Source: an uncultured Sphingomonas sp.
GTDB taxonomy: Bacteria > Pseudomonadota > Alphaproteobacteria > Sphingomonadales > Sphingomonadaceae
Reading direction: 5' to 3'
Length of the DNA stretch: 64,000 nt
Assembly: GCF_913776855.1 (NCBI RefSeq)
Contig: NZ_CAJYQD010000032.1
Coordinates: forward strand, 79,345 to 143,344
Shown: positions 57,225 to 64,000 of the stretch, piece by piece
Layout: each line of letters starts with the position of its first letter
Numbering within the stretch: the first letter of the stretch is position 1
Notes under the pieces: model-generated
What the model saw: the letters and a program-made list of their open reading frames with translations, nothing else
What the model was told of the DNA's origin: nothing
Database searches by the model: none
Program-made: the position numbers and the translations under genes

Positions 57225-58604
57225 TCAGTCGCCGGCAAAGGCGAAGGGGGTCAGCCCGCCTTCGCGATCGTCCAGCCGCATGGCGCGGGCGTTGGGCGGG
57301 GCGGAGCGCTGCGGACAGTCGCCGCGGGTGCAGGCGCGACAGCCCGGCCCCACCGGCACCCCTCCCGCCGACAGGTCCAGCCCGCGTGCGGCGCCCAAGG
57401 CCCCGGCCTGATCGGCGGCGACGCCCAGCATCATGACGAAGCGCGCGCGCACCTCCCCCGCCAGTGCGCCGGGCGGGGTGACGGTGCGCGACTGGGTCAG
57501 CCAGCGCCCGCCGCCCTCCGGCTCGACCAGCTGCACGATCGTCTCCCCACCGCGGGCGAACGCATCGAACGCGCCGAGCAGCGGACAGGGGGCCCCTTCG
57601 ACCAGCGGCGACTGGCTAGCCCCGGCAAAGCGCTTCGACACCTGCCCCGCCCGGTCGAGCCGGAGCAGGCAGAAGGATAGCCCGCGGGCGCCGACCCGGT
57701 GCAGCGTGGTCAGCCGGTGGGCGACATGTTCATACCCCGCCCCGAACCGCCGGCCGAGCAGCGCAAGGTCATAGCCGGTCGCCTCGCACGCGCGCAGGAA
57801 CCGGGCATAGGGCATCATGACGGCGGCGGCGAAATAGCCGTGCAGGTGGCGGCGGAGCCATTGCTCGGCGGTCCGGTCCGACAGGCCCGCGCCACGCACC
57901 ACGGCATCGACTTCGGCCCGCGCCTCGGCATGGCCCAGCGCACGGGCGAGCGCGAAGGTGCGCGAGGCGGGATCGAGCCGTTCGGACAGTTGCAACTGCC
58001 GCGCGTGCAGGTCGGTGCGATGCAGCCGGTCGGGCATCACCTCCACCGGCAGCAGCCGGACCGAGAGGTGGTGGCGGACCCGCAGCCGATCGGCCATCGC
58101 CGCTGTCGGATCGCCCCCGGCCAGCCGCAGCTCGTCGGCCAGCGCCTCCGCCTGCGCATCGAGGTCGGGGAAATGGTTGCGCCAGCGTTCGATCGTCGCG
58201 CGCGCCTCGGCCGACGGATCGGTCGTGGCCGGTGCCCCCGCCCCGCCACCGCCCAGCCGGTCGAAGGCGCGAGCGAACGCCTCCGCCCCGCCCGGCGCGG
58301 CGGACAGCCATTCGGCGATGTCGGCGCGGTCGAGCGACAGGTCGGCGAACATCGGGTCGGCCAGCCGGCGGCGCAGCCCCTCCGCACCGCCGCCGGGTTC
58401 GCTGGCCGCCAGCGTGCGCGCGTCGAAGCCGTAGCGTTCGGCCAGCGCCACCAGCAGCGTCGCGGTCAATGGTCGCTGGTTGCGTTCGATCAGGTTCAGA
58501 TAGCTGGCGGAAATCCCCAGCGCCTCGGCCATCGCCGCCTGGGTCAGTGCCTGCCCCCGGCGCAGGCGACGGACGGCGTGGCCCGCGAACATCTTGCTTT
58601 CCAC
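57225..58604 (-). CDS. XRE/IrrE-type short-chain fatty-acyl-CoA regulator
   Basis: A 459-residue regulator. It has an N-terminal helix-turn-helix (about residues 10-62; LTQAAMAEALGISASYLNLIERNQR, in pieces) followed by an IrrE/ImmA-like middle domain and the DUF2083 C-terminal domain with CRACTRGDC, three cysteines that could bind a metal. Members such as ScfR, PccR and RamB sense short-chain acyl-CoA or propionate and control central-carbon genes. The neighbouring divergent SDR gene might be a target. The HExxH motif appears degenerate (ALGHAEARA). Confidence 0.85.
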   Translation of the reverse strand: MESKMFAGHAVRRLRRGQALTQAAMAEALGISASYLNLIERNQRPLTATLLVALAERYGFDARTLAASEPGGGAEGLRRRLADPMFADLSLDRADIAEWLSAAPGGAEAFARAFDRLGGGGAGAPATTDPSAEARATIERWRNHFPDLDAQAEALADELRLAGGDPTAAMADRLRVRHHLSVRLLPVEVMPDRLHRTDLHARQLQLSERLDPASRTFALARALGHAEARAEVDAVVRGAGLSDRTAEQWLRRHLHGYFAAAVMMPYARFLRACEATGYDLALLGRRFGAGYEHVAHRLTTLHRVGARGLSFCLLRLDRAGQVSKRFAGASQSPLVEGAPCPLLGAFDAFARGGETIVQLVEPEGGGRWLTQSRTVTPPGALAGEVRARFVMMLGVAADQAGALGAARGLDLSAGGVPVGPGCRACTRGDCPQRSAPPNARAMRLDDREGGLTPFAFAGD

Positions 58605-58625
58605 AGGCTCCTCCCCGGTTGCGCT

Positions 58626-58640
58626 TGTAAAGAGCTTACA
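58626..58640. promoter_or_regulatory. TGTAA-N5-TTACA palindrome, candidate operator
   Basis: TGTAA (58626-58630) and TTACA (58636-58640) form an inverted repeat with a 5-base centre, 21 bases upstream of the regulator's start. It may be a binding site for the XRE/IrrE-type protein, which often controls itself. Confidence 0.45.
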
Positions 58641-58755
58641 GAAGCGGACAATCGATACAAGACAGACGAATGCGCCCCTTTTTTGTTTCTTCGGTATCAG
58701 CTATTCACCCCGCAACGATGTCTTTTCGAACATCGGGTTTGCAGGAGACGATGCA

Positions 58756-59538
58756 ATGGACACCAACAGCCTGTTCCGGCTCGACGGGCGCACCGCACTG
58801 ATTACCGGCGGGTCGCGCGGCATCGGGCGGATGATCGCCGCCGGCTTCGTCGCGCAGGGGGCGCGGGTGTTCGTATCGGCGCGCAAGGCCGACGCCTGTA
58901 TCGCCACGGCCGAGGAAATCGGCGCGACCGCCCTGCCGCAGGACGTATCGAGCGTAGAGGGGTGCCGCGCGCTGGCAGATCGGCTGGCCAGCCATACCGA
59001 CCGGCTCGACATCCTCGTCAACAATGCCGGCGCGGCATGGGGGCAGCCGTTCGAGGAGTTCCCCGAAAGCGGGTGGGACAAGGTGATGGACCTGAACGTC
59101 AAATCGCCCTTCTTCCTGACGCAGGCGCTGCACCCGATGCTGAAGGCCGCCGCATCGCGCACACGGCCCGCCAAGGTCATCAACATCACCTCGATCGATG
59201 GCCAGCGTGTCAATCCGTGGGAAACCTACAGCTATCAGGCGTCGAAGGCGGCGCTGATCCACCTGACGCGGCGAATGGCGGCGCGGCTGGTACAGGACGC
59301 GATCCATGTCACCTCGATCGCGCCGGGCGCCTTTGCCAGTGAGATGAACAAGGCGGCGCGCGACCATGGCGACGGCGTGGCGAAGCGGATTCCGGCGGGG
59401 CGGATCGGCGTGGACGAGGATATGGCGGCGGCGGCGATCTATCTCGCGGCGCGGGCCGGCGACTATGTGGTCGGGGAAACGATCACCGTCGACGGCGGGC
59501 TGGTCAACGCGTCGCTGGGTGGATCGATCGACGGTTGA
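58756..59538 (+). CDS. Short-chain dehydrogenase/reductase
   Basis: The ATG at 58756 (CAGGAGACG upstream) gives 260 residues. The cofactor motif is TGGSRGIG (near residue 18), NNAG is near residue 93, and the catalytic YxxxK lies in YSYQASKAAL (near residue 158). The sequence resembles the FabG/gluconate 5-dehydrogenase-like classical SDRs. The cofactor preference and substrate are not known. It is divergent from the fatty-acyl-type regulator. Confidence 0.85.
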   Translation: MDTNSLFRLDGRTALITGGSRGIGRMIAAGFVAQGARVFVSARKADACIATAEEIGATALPQDVSSVEGCRALADRLASHTDRLDILVNNAGAAWGQPFEEFPESGWDKVMDLNVKSPFFLTQALHPMLKAAASRTRPAKVINITSIDGQRVNPWETYSYQASKAALIHLTRRMAARLVQDAIHVTSIAPGAFASEMNKAARDHGDGVAKRIPAGRIGVDEDMAAAAIYLAARAGDYVVGETITVDGGLVNASLGGSIDG

Positions 59539-59540
59539 GC

Positions 59541-59580
59541 CGCCAAAGTTCACGAAGTTCACACTCGTGCGCGGTTTGTG
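59541..59580. repeat. Direct repeat, copy 1
   Basis: A 40-base element with the core CGCCAAAGTTCACGAAGTTC immediately after the SDR stop. A second copy lies at 59844-59883 with 4 mismatches over 40 bases. The two flank a paired REP-type repeat. Confidence 0.75.
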
Positions 59581-59642
59581 ACGTGACGCGGGATCGGGCG
59601 GTCGTACGGTATTGTCAGATATCCGTACCCCGTGAGGTTTAC

Positions 59643-59729
59643 CGTACCCCCGCGCAGGCTGGGGTCCAGAGCCGGGCTGACCAACGGTAGCGGGTGGTAC
59701 TCCTGGCCCCCCGCCTGCGCGGGGGTACG
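59643..59729. repeat. Paired REP-type repeats
   Basis: CGTACCCCCG-CGCAGG-CTGGGG (59643 onward) and an inverted copy ending CGCGGGGGTACG (to 59729) belong to the dispersed palindromic family. The stretch 59539-59982 holds these repeats and the 40-base direct repeats, and no gene that I can support. Confidence 0.7.
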
Positions 59730-59843
59730 AGCCGAGATGGAGCGGCTGCGGCAGACGCAAGGGGCGATGTATCTTCCCGGCGGGTCAGGCGATAGCCAGG
59801 TCCGCCCAGGTTTGACGGAGGGTTTCCTTTACCGCGTTCCAAC

Positions 59844-59883
59844 CGCCAAAGTTCACTAAGTTCACACTCGCGCACGGTTTGCG
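59844..59883. repeat. Direct repeat, copy 2
   Basis: Second copy of the 40-base element (core CGCCAAAGTTCACTAAGTTC), in the same orientation as copy 1. Differences are limited to four bases. Confidence 0.75.
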
Positions 59884-59982
59884 CGTCATCGATCGTCCGG
59901 CGAACACAGGCTGCGCGGACGGGGTGCCGGACGATGGGAAAGAGCGGCCTCGACCCTGCCAGCGCCGCATGGTGTAGGAAAG

Positions 59983-60693
59983 TCAGGGGACGATCTCGGC
60001 GCCGTCCCATGCGAAGATGCGGCCGCTCTGCGCCGGGGTCAGGCCATCCAGCACCGCCAGCAGGCGTTCGGCGCTATACGCCGGAGCGAACAGCTTTTCC
60101 GCCGGCACGCCGCGCTGGAACGGCTTGCTTAAGGACGTGTCGACCGTGCCGGGATGGAGCGCGACGCATACCGCCCGTGGTCGGGTCCGCGCGAGTTCGA
60201 TCGCGGCGGTGCAGACGATCTGGTTGAGTGCCGCCTTCGACGCGCGATAGCCGTACCAGCCGCCCAGCCGGTTGTCGGCAATGCTGCCGACGCGCGCGGA
60301 GATGCAGGCGATGGCGGACGGTGCGTCCTTTGCCAACAGCGGCGCGAAGTGCTTCAGAGCCAGCGCCGGGCCGATCGTATTGATCGCGAACAGGTGCGCG
60401 AGGCGATCGGCATCGAGGTCGCGCAAGGATCGTTCGGGGCCGCCGCTGTCGTCGTGCAGGATACCGGTGGCGACGATGACGCGGGTGAGCGGCGTGTCGA
60501 TGCAGGCGGCGGCGGCTTCGATCGAGGCAGGGTCGGCGATGTCGATCGGGAGGTATTCGACGCCGGCCGGAAGCGTGGCGGGTTCGCAGCGCGCGGCGGC
60601 GGTGATGCGGGTGTAGCGGTTCGATGCGGCGAGGGCGGAGATCAAAGCCGCACCGATCCCGCCGTTCGCGCCGATCACCATGGCCGTCGTCAT
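59983..60693 (-). CDS. SDR-family oxidoreductase (C-factor-like)
   Basis: The ATG at 60693 gives 236 residues. The cofactor motif is GANGGIGAAL (near residue 8), and the catalytic YxxxK is in YGYRASKAALN (near residue 157). The C-terminal segment SGRIFAWDGAEIVP is typical of the CsgA/C-factor-like and YdfG-like group. It probably acts in the cytosol with NAD(P). The substrate is unknown. Confidence 0.85.
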   Translation of the reverse strand: MTTAMVIGANGGIGAALISALAASNRYTRITAAARCEPATLPAGVEYLPIDIADPASIEAAAACIDTPLTRVIVATGILHDDSGGPERSLRDLDADRLAHLFAINTIGPALALKHFAPLLAKDAPSAIACISARVGSIADNRLGGWYGYRASKAALNQIVCTAAIELARTRPRAVCVALHPGTVDTSLSKPFQRGVPAEKLFAPAYSAERLLAVLDGLTPAQSGRIFAWDGAEIVP

Positions 60694-60728
60694 CACCGCC
60701 TCCATTGCTCCAACGTAAATCGCCGCGT

Positions 60729-60761
60729 TCAAAGTGCTGCTGCCATTTCGCCGCACTTTGA
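60729..60761. promoter_or_regulatory. Divergent-promoter inverted repeat
   Basis: TCAAAGTGC (60729-60737) and GCACTTTGA (60753-60761) form a perfect 9-bp inverted repeat between two divergent genes. The right arm overlaps a TTGACC (60758-60763) that pairs with TACAAC (60780-60785), a sigma-70-type promoter with a 16-base spacer for the barrel-like gene. A regulator bound to this repeat could control both genes. Confidence 0.5.
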
Positions 60762-60815
60762 CCCCCGCTGCACGAACCGTACAACGCACCTGCACAAAAA
60801 AGGTCTGTCCTATCG

Positions 60816-61535
60816 ATGGTTATTGTCCGTTACGCCGCCTTGATGCTGACGATCGTCGGCGCCGTTCCTGCCGCTGCACGCGACGTGGCCGATTATCCGG
60901 ACATTCCCGAACCGATGGTGTTCGACATGGTCCGCCCGATGGGCGCGCGAAAGGGCGAGTTGGAAACCAACGTCCTCGCGCTGTCGCCGCTGTCGGGACA
61001 GGAGCGCGCGGTCGAATGGGCGCCGGAGGTGGAATATGCCGTTGCCGACGGCTTCGCGCTGGAGTTCGAATTGCCGTTCGAAGGCACCCGGCTGGCCGAA
61101 CTGAAGATGGGCGCGCAGGCGACGATCGGCACGTTCGATCGGGGGCGTGCCGTCCACGGGCTGCAATATCTGGGCATTTACGAGCGCGAGACCGGGCGGA
61201 CGTCGCAGGCGCTGCTCTATATGCTGGGGCGTCGGCACAATGAACGGATCAGCACGATGACGATGGTCGGCGTCGGCGATGTGCGGCTGGGCCAGTCGGA
61301 GAGCGACGCCGGGCTGCTGGTCAACCATTCGACCTTTTACGACCTGAGGCGGGACCGGATCGCCGGGGTCGAGGTCAACTACAAGTCGCACCGCGATGGC
61401 GGGGTCGCGGTGATCCCGCAATTCCATGCGCCGTTGGCGCAGAAGGTGAACGTCCAGATCGGCACCGGGGTCGACAAGCAGCGCGGCGCACGCGCGCGGC
61501 CGGTGGGAGGCGTGCGGTTGATCAAGGAGTTTTGA
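60816..61535 (+). CDS. Exported beta-barrel-like protein of unknown function
   Basis: A 239-residue protein with a signal peptide (about residues 1-22, ending AAARD). The mature part has alternating hydrophobic strands (EVEYAVADGFALEFELPFEG, QALLYMLGRRHNER) and a terminal Phe, like a small outer-membrane barrel. No family is recognised. A sigma-70-type promoter precedes it. A large inverted repeat follows it. Confidence 0.65.
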   Translation: MVIVRYAALMLTIVGAVPAAARDVADYPDIPEPMVFDMVRPMGARKGELETNVLALSPLSGQERAVEWAPEVEYAVADGFALEFELPFEGTRLAELKMGAQATIGTFDRGRAVHGLQYLGIYERETGRTSQALLYMLGRRHNERISTMTMVGVGDVRLGQSESDAGLLVNHSTFYDLRRDRIAGVEVNYKSHRDGGVAVIPQFHAPLAQKVNVQIGTGVDKQRGARARPVGGVRLIKEF

Positions 61536-61544
61536 AGGTCACTT

Positions 61545-61640
61545 CGTCATTCCCGCGAAGGCGGGAATCCATATACGCTGACGTCAGCGCTGGAATCACT
61601 TCCGTTGCGTATATGGATCCCCGCCTTCGCGGGGATGACG
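61545..61640. repeat. 96-bp inverted repeat, MITE-like
   Basis: Two arms of about 34 bases (CGTCATTCCCGCGAAGGCGG onward, and ATATGGATCCCCGCCTTCGC onward to GATGACG) face each other across a 28-base centre. The outer parts belong to the CGTCA...TGACG palindrome family. It could be a miniature inverted-repeat element or a paired REP between convergent genes. Confidence 0.75.
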
Positions 61641-61687
61641 AACGATCTGGCAGGGACGCTCCCTAACGGCAAGCGCCCCTGCCCCGT

Positions 61688-63943
61688 TCACCCCACCATG
61701 CCGCCTGCCGCCAGCACGGCGAGCGTCACCAGTTCGTTCGCGGTTGAGGTCATCGGCGCGATCTGCACCGGCTTTTCCATGCCGATCAGCATCGGGCCGA
61801 TCACGTCGTCGCCGCCCAGTTCGCGCAGCAGCTTGGCCGAGATGTTGGCCGATTGCAGCCCCGGCATGATGAGGACGTTGGCCGGCCCCGACAGGCGGGC
61901 GAAGGGGAAATTTGCCATCTGACGCGGGTTGAGCGCGACGTCGGGGGCCATTTCGCCTTCATATTCGAAGCCGACCTGCCGCTTGTCGAGCGCCGCCACG
62001 CCGTCGCGGACGTTATCGATCCACTGGCCCGACGGATTGCCGAAGGTCGAGTAGCTGAGGAACGCGACGCGCGGTTCGTGGCCCATCCGACGGGCGACGG
62101 CGGCGGTGCGTTCGGCGATGTCGGCCAGTTCATCGGCGCTCGGCCGCTCGTTGATCGTCGTGTCCGACATGAACACGGTGTGGCTCTGTCCCACCAGCAG
62201 GTGGATGCCGAACGGCACCTTTCCATCGACCGGATCGATCACGCGGCGCACGTCACGGAACGTCTGCGCATAGGTGCGGGTGATGCCGGTAATCATCGCA
62301 TCGGCGACGCCCAGCTGCAGCAGCACCGCACCGAAGGTGTTGCGATCCTGGTTGATCAGGCGCTCGGCGTCGCGCTTCAGGTAGCCGCGCCGCTGCAGCC
62401 GTTCGTAGAGGAAGTCGACCATCTGCGGCACCATCTCGCTGGTGCGGCTGTTGTGGACTTCGTAATCCTCCGGGTTCGCGACGCCCAGCGCGCGCAGGCG
62501 GTCATGCACGTCGTCGCGGCCGACCAGCACCGGAATGCCATAGCCGCCTTCCTTGAAGGCGATGGCGGCGCGCAGCACGACTTCCTCTTCACCCTCCGCG
62601 AACAGCACACGCTTGGGATGCGCGCGGGCGCCCTCATAGGCCATGGTCAGGACCGAGGTGGTCGGGTTCAGGCGCGCGCGCAGCTGCTGGCGATAGGCGT
62701 CCATGTCGAGGATCGGACGGGTGGCGACGCCCGAATCCATCGCCGCCTTGGCGACGGCGGACGGCACCAGTTCCATCAGGCGCGGGTCGAACGGCGCGGG
62801 GATAATATAGTCGGGGCCGAAGCTGTGCTGCGTGCCATAGGCGAGCGCGACTTCCTCCGGCACACGTTGCCGCGCCAGTTCGGCGATGGCGGTGGCGGCG
62901 GCGATCTTCATCGCGTCGTTGATGCCGGTCGCGCGCACGTCGAGCGCGCCGCGAAAGATGAAGGGGAAGCCGATGACGTTGTTGACCTGGTTCGGATAGT
63001 CCGAACGCCCGGTGGCGACGATCGCGTCGGGGCGCGCGGCCTTGGCCAGTTCGGGGCGGATTTCGGGTTCGGGGTTCGCCATCGCGAAGATGATCGGCGA
63101 CGGGGCCATGTCCTTGACCATTTCGGGCTTCAAGGCGCCTGCGGCCGAGAGGCCGAGGAACACGTCGGCGCCGTGCAGCGCCTCGGTCAGGGTGCGGCGG
63201 TCGGTGGCGGCGGCATGGGCCGACTGCCACTGGTTCACGTCGTCGCGCCCCTGATAGATCACGCCGGTGCGGTCGCACATGATGACGTTGTCGTGGGCGA
63301 CGCCCATCGCCTTCATCAATTCGGTGCAGGCGATGGCGGCGGCGCCCGCGCCGTTCACCACGACTTTGACCTCGGACAGCTTGCGCTTGGTCAGCAGGCA
63401 GGCGTTGATAAGGCCGGCGGCGCAGATGATCGCGGTGCCGTGCTGGTCGTCATGGAAGACCGGAATGTTCATCCGTTCGCGCAGCGTCTGCTCGATGATG
63501 AAGCATTCGGGCGACTTGATGTCTTCGAGGTTGATGCCGCCGAAGCTCGGCTCCATCAGCTCGACCGCGTCGATGAAGCGGTCGACATCCTCGGTCTTCA
63601 GCTCGATGTCGATCGAATCGACGTCGGCGAAGCGTTTGAACAGGACCGCCTTCCCCTCCATCACCGGCTTGGACGCCAGCGCGCCGAGGTTGCCGAGACC
63701 GAGGATCGCGGTGCCGTTCGAGATGACCGCGACGAGGTTGCCCTTGGCAGTATAGTCGTACGCGCAGGCGGGGTCCTCGTGGATCGCCTTCACCGGCACC
63801 GCGACGCCGGGGGAATAGGCGAGCGCCAGGTCGCGCTGCGTCGCCATCGGCTTGGACGCGATGATCTCGATCTTGCCCGGACGCCCTTCGGAATGGAACA
63901 GCAGCGCCTCGCGCTCGGAAAATTGGTCGGTGGTTTCGGACAC
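61688..63943 (-). CDS. maeB: NADP-dependent malic enzyme with phosphotransacetylase-like domain
   Basis: A 751-residue MaeB. The N-terminal malic enzyme part (about 1-430) has the NAD(P)-binding and catalytic motifs (VVISNGTAILGLGNLG near residue 73, EDIKSPECF near 140, FHDDQHGTAIICAAGL near 160). The C-terminal part (about 430-751) is a phosphotransacetylase-like domain, which in MaeB binds acetyl-CoA for allosteric control. The enzyme decarboxylates malate to pyruvate and makes NADPH. The gene is the last one in the window, with its 5' region cut by the window end. Confidence 0.96.
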   Translation of the reverse strand: MSETTDQFSEREALLFHSEGRPGKIEIIASKPMATQRDLALAYSPGVAVPVKAIHEDPACAYDYTAKGNLVAVISNGTAILGLGNLGALASKPVMEGKAVLFKRFADVDSIDIELKTEDVDRFIDAVELMEPSFGGINLEDIKSPECFIIEQTLRERMNIPVFHDDQHGTAIICAAGLINACLLTKRKLSEVKVVVNGAGAAAIACTELMKAMGVAHDNVIMCDRTGVIYQGRDDVNQWQSAHAAATDRRTLTEALHGADVFLGLSAAGALKPEMVKDMAPSPIIFAMANPEPEIRPELAKAARPDAIVATGRSDYPNQVNNVIGFPFIFRGALDVRATGINDAMKIAAATAIAELARQRVPEEVALAYGTQHSFGPDYIIPAPFDPRLMELVPSAVAKAAMDSGVATRPILDMDAYRQQLRARLNPTTSVLTMAYEGARAHPKRVLFAEGEEEVVLRAAIAFKEGGYGIPVLVGRDDVHDRLRALGVANPEDYEVHNSRTSEMVPQMVDFLYERLQRRGYLKRDAERLINQDRNTFGAVLLQLGVADAMITGITRTYAQTFRDVRRVIDPVDGKVPFGIHLLVGQSHTVFMSDTTINERPSADELADIAERTAAVARRMGHEPRVAFLSYSTFGNPSGQWIDNVRDGVAALDKRQVGFEYEGEMAPDVALNPRQMANFPFARLSGPANVLIMPGLQSANISAKLLRELGGDDVIGPMLIGMEKPVQIAPMTSTANELVTLAVLAAGGMVG

Positions 63944-64000
63944 TGGCGCTCTCCCGTTTCCATGGGCTTTACGCAGGGGAAGGCGGATCGGGCAAGGGTG

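Noticed and set aside
59541..59883. GTTCAC-rich repeats as LexA boxes
   Set aside because: The GTTC halves are 5 bases apart, not 7, so they do not match the alphaproteobacterial operator.

Overview
The window is a GC-rich, gene-dense stretch of an alphaproteobacterial chromosome. It most resembles Sphingomonas or a close relative. Pointers are a TonB-dependent receptor, a MucR/Ros regulator, a Fur without the usual C-terminal zinc cysteines, a D-galactose 1-dehydrogenase-like oxidoreductase, an exosortase-A-type glycosyltransferase, an Rrf2-controlled SUF operon and GAAC-N7-GAAC LexA-type boxes. I see no rRNA, tRNA, CRISPR array, insertion sequence or prophage. Species cannot be named from the sequence alone.

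Layout. 0-9.4 kb: purB, a soluble chemoreceptor, a GNAT enzyme, dnaK-dnaJ (minus strand, separated by stacked hairpins), a copper-chaperone-like lipoprotein with a small zinc-peptidase-like gene, a TonB-C protein and a DUF1206 membrane protein. 9.4-15 kb: uvrA with an SOS-type box at its start, a nucleotidyltransferase with a tiny overlapping partner, an envelope lipoprotein, a cold-shock gene and small proteins. 15-23.4 kb, minus strand: a complete SUF iron-sulfur operon (Rrf2 regulator, sufB, two small exported proteins, sufC, sufD, sufS, sufT-like, sufA-like) followed by a TonB-dependent receptor. 23.5-31.7 kb: pyrD, an HPP membrane protein, gamma-glutamyltransferase, an acyl-CoA ligase, an unknown protein plus lipoprotein pair and an MFS transporter. 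31.8-39.7 kb: M16 peptidase, Crp-type regulator, nfu, nitroreductase, tsaB-rimI, mucR, fur and plsC. 39.7-45.8 kb: galactose dehydrogenase, a CinA-type protein, map, glnB-glnA with a sigma-54 promoter, and a Tat-exported phosphoesterase. 45.7-53.3 kb: an AtoE-type transporter and the tamB-tamA pair. 53.4-64 kb: small genes around a LexA-like S24 repressor, a glycosyltransferase pair, an XRE/IrrE-type regulator, two SDR enzymes, a beta-barrel-like protein and maeB.

How genes work together. The SUF operon, Nfu, Fur and perhaps the TonB receptor form an iron/Fe-S theme. glnB and glnA are the nitrogen-assimilation core. TamA and TamB form an envelope assembly machine. DnaK and DnaJ are the heat-shock pair.

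Most of the window is ordinary chromosome. The less ordinary parts are: a self-cleavage-type S24 repressor divergent from two uncharacterised small genes, with an SOS-type box and two palindromes between them; a cytosolic-looking protein coupled to a lipoprotein that could be an effector/immunity pair; a nucleotidyltransferase plus micro-partner; two cysteine-containing exported proteins inside the suf operon; a multi-hairpin RNA region after glnA; and a dispersed 28-bp palindromic repeat family with a conserved CGCAGG-type loop.
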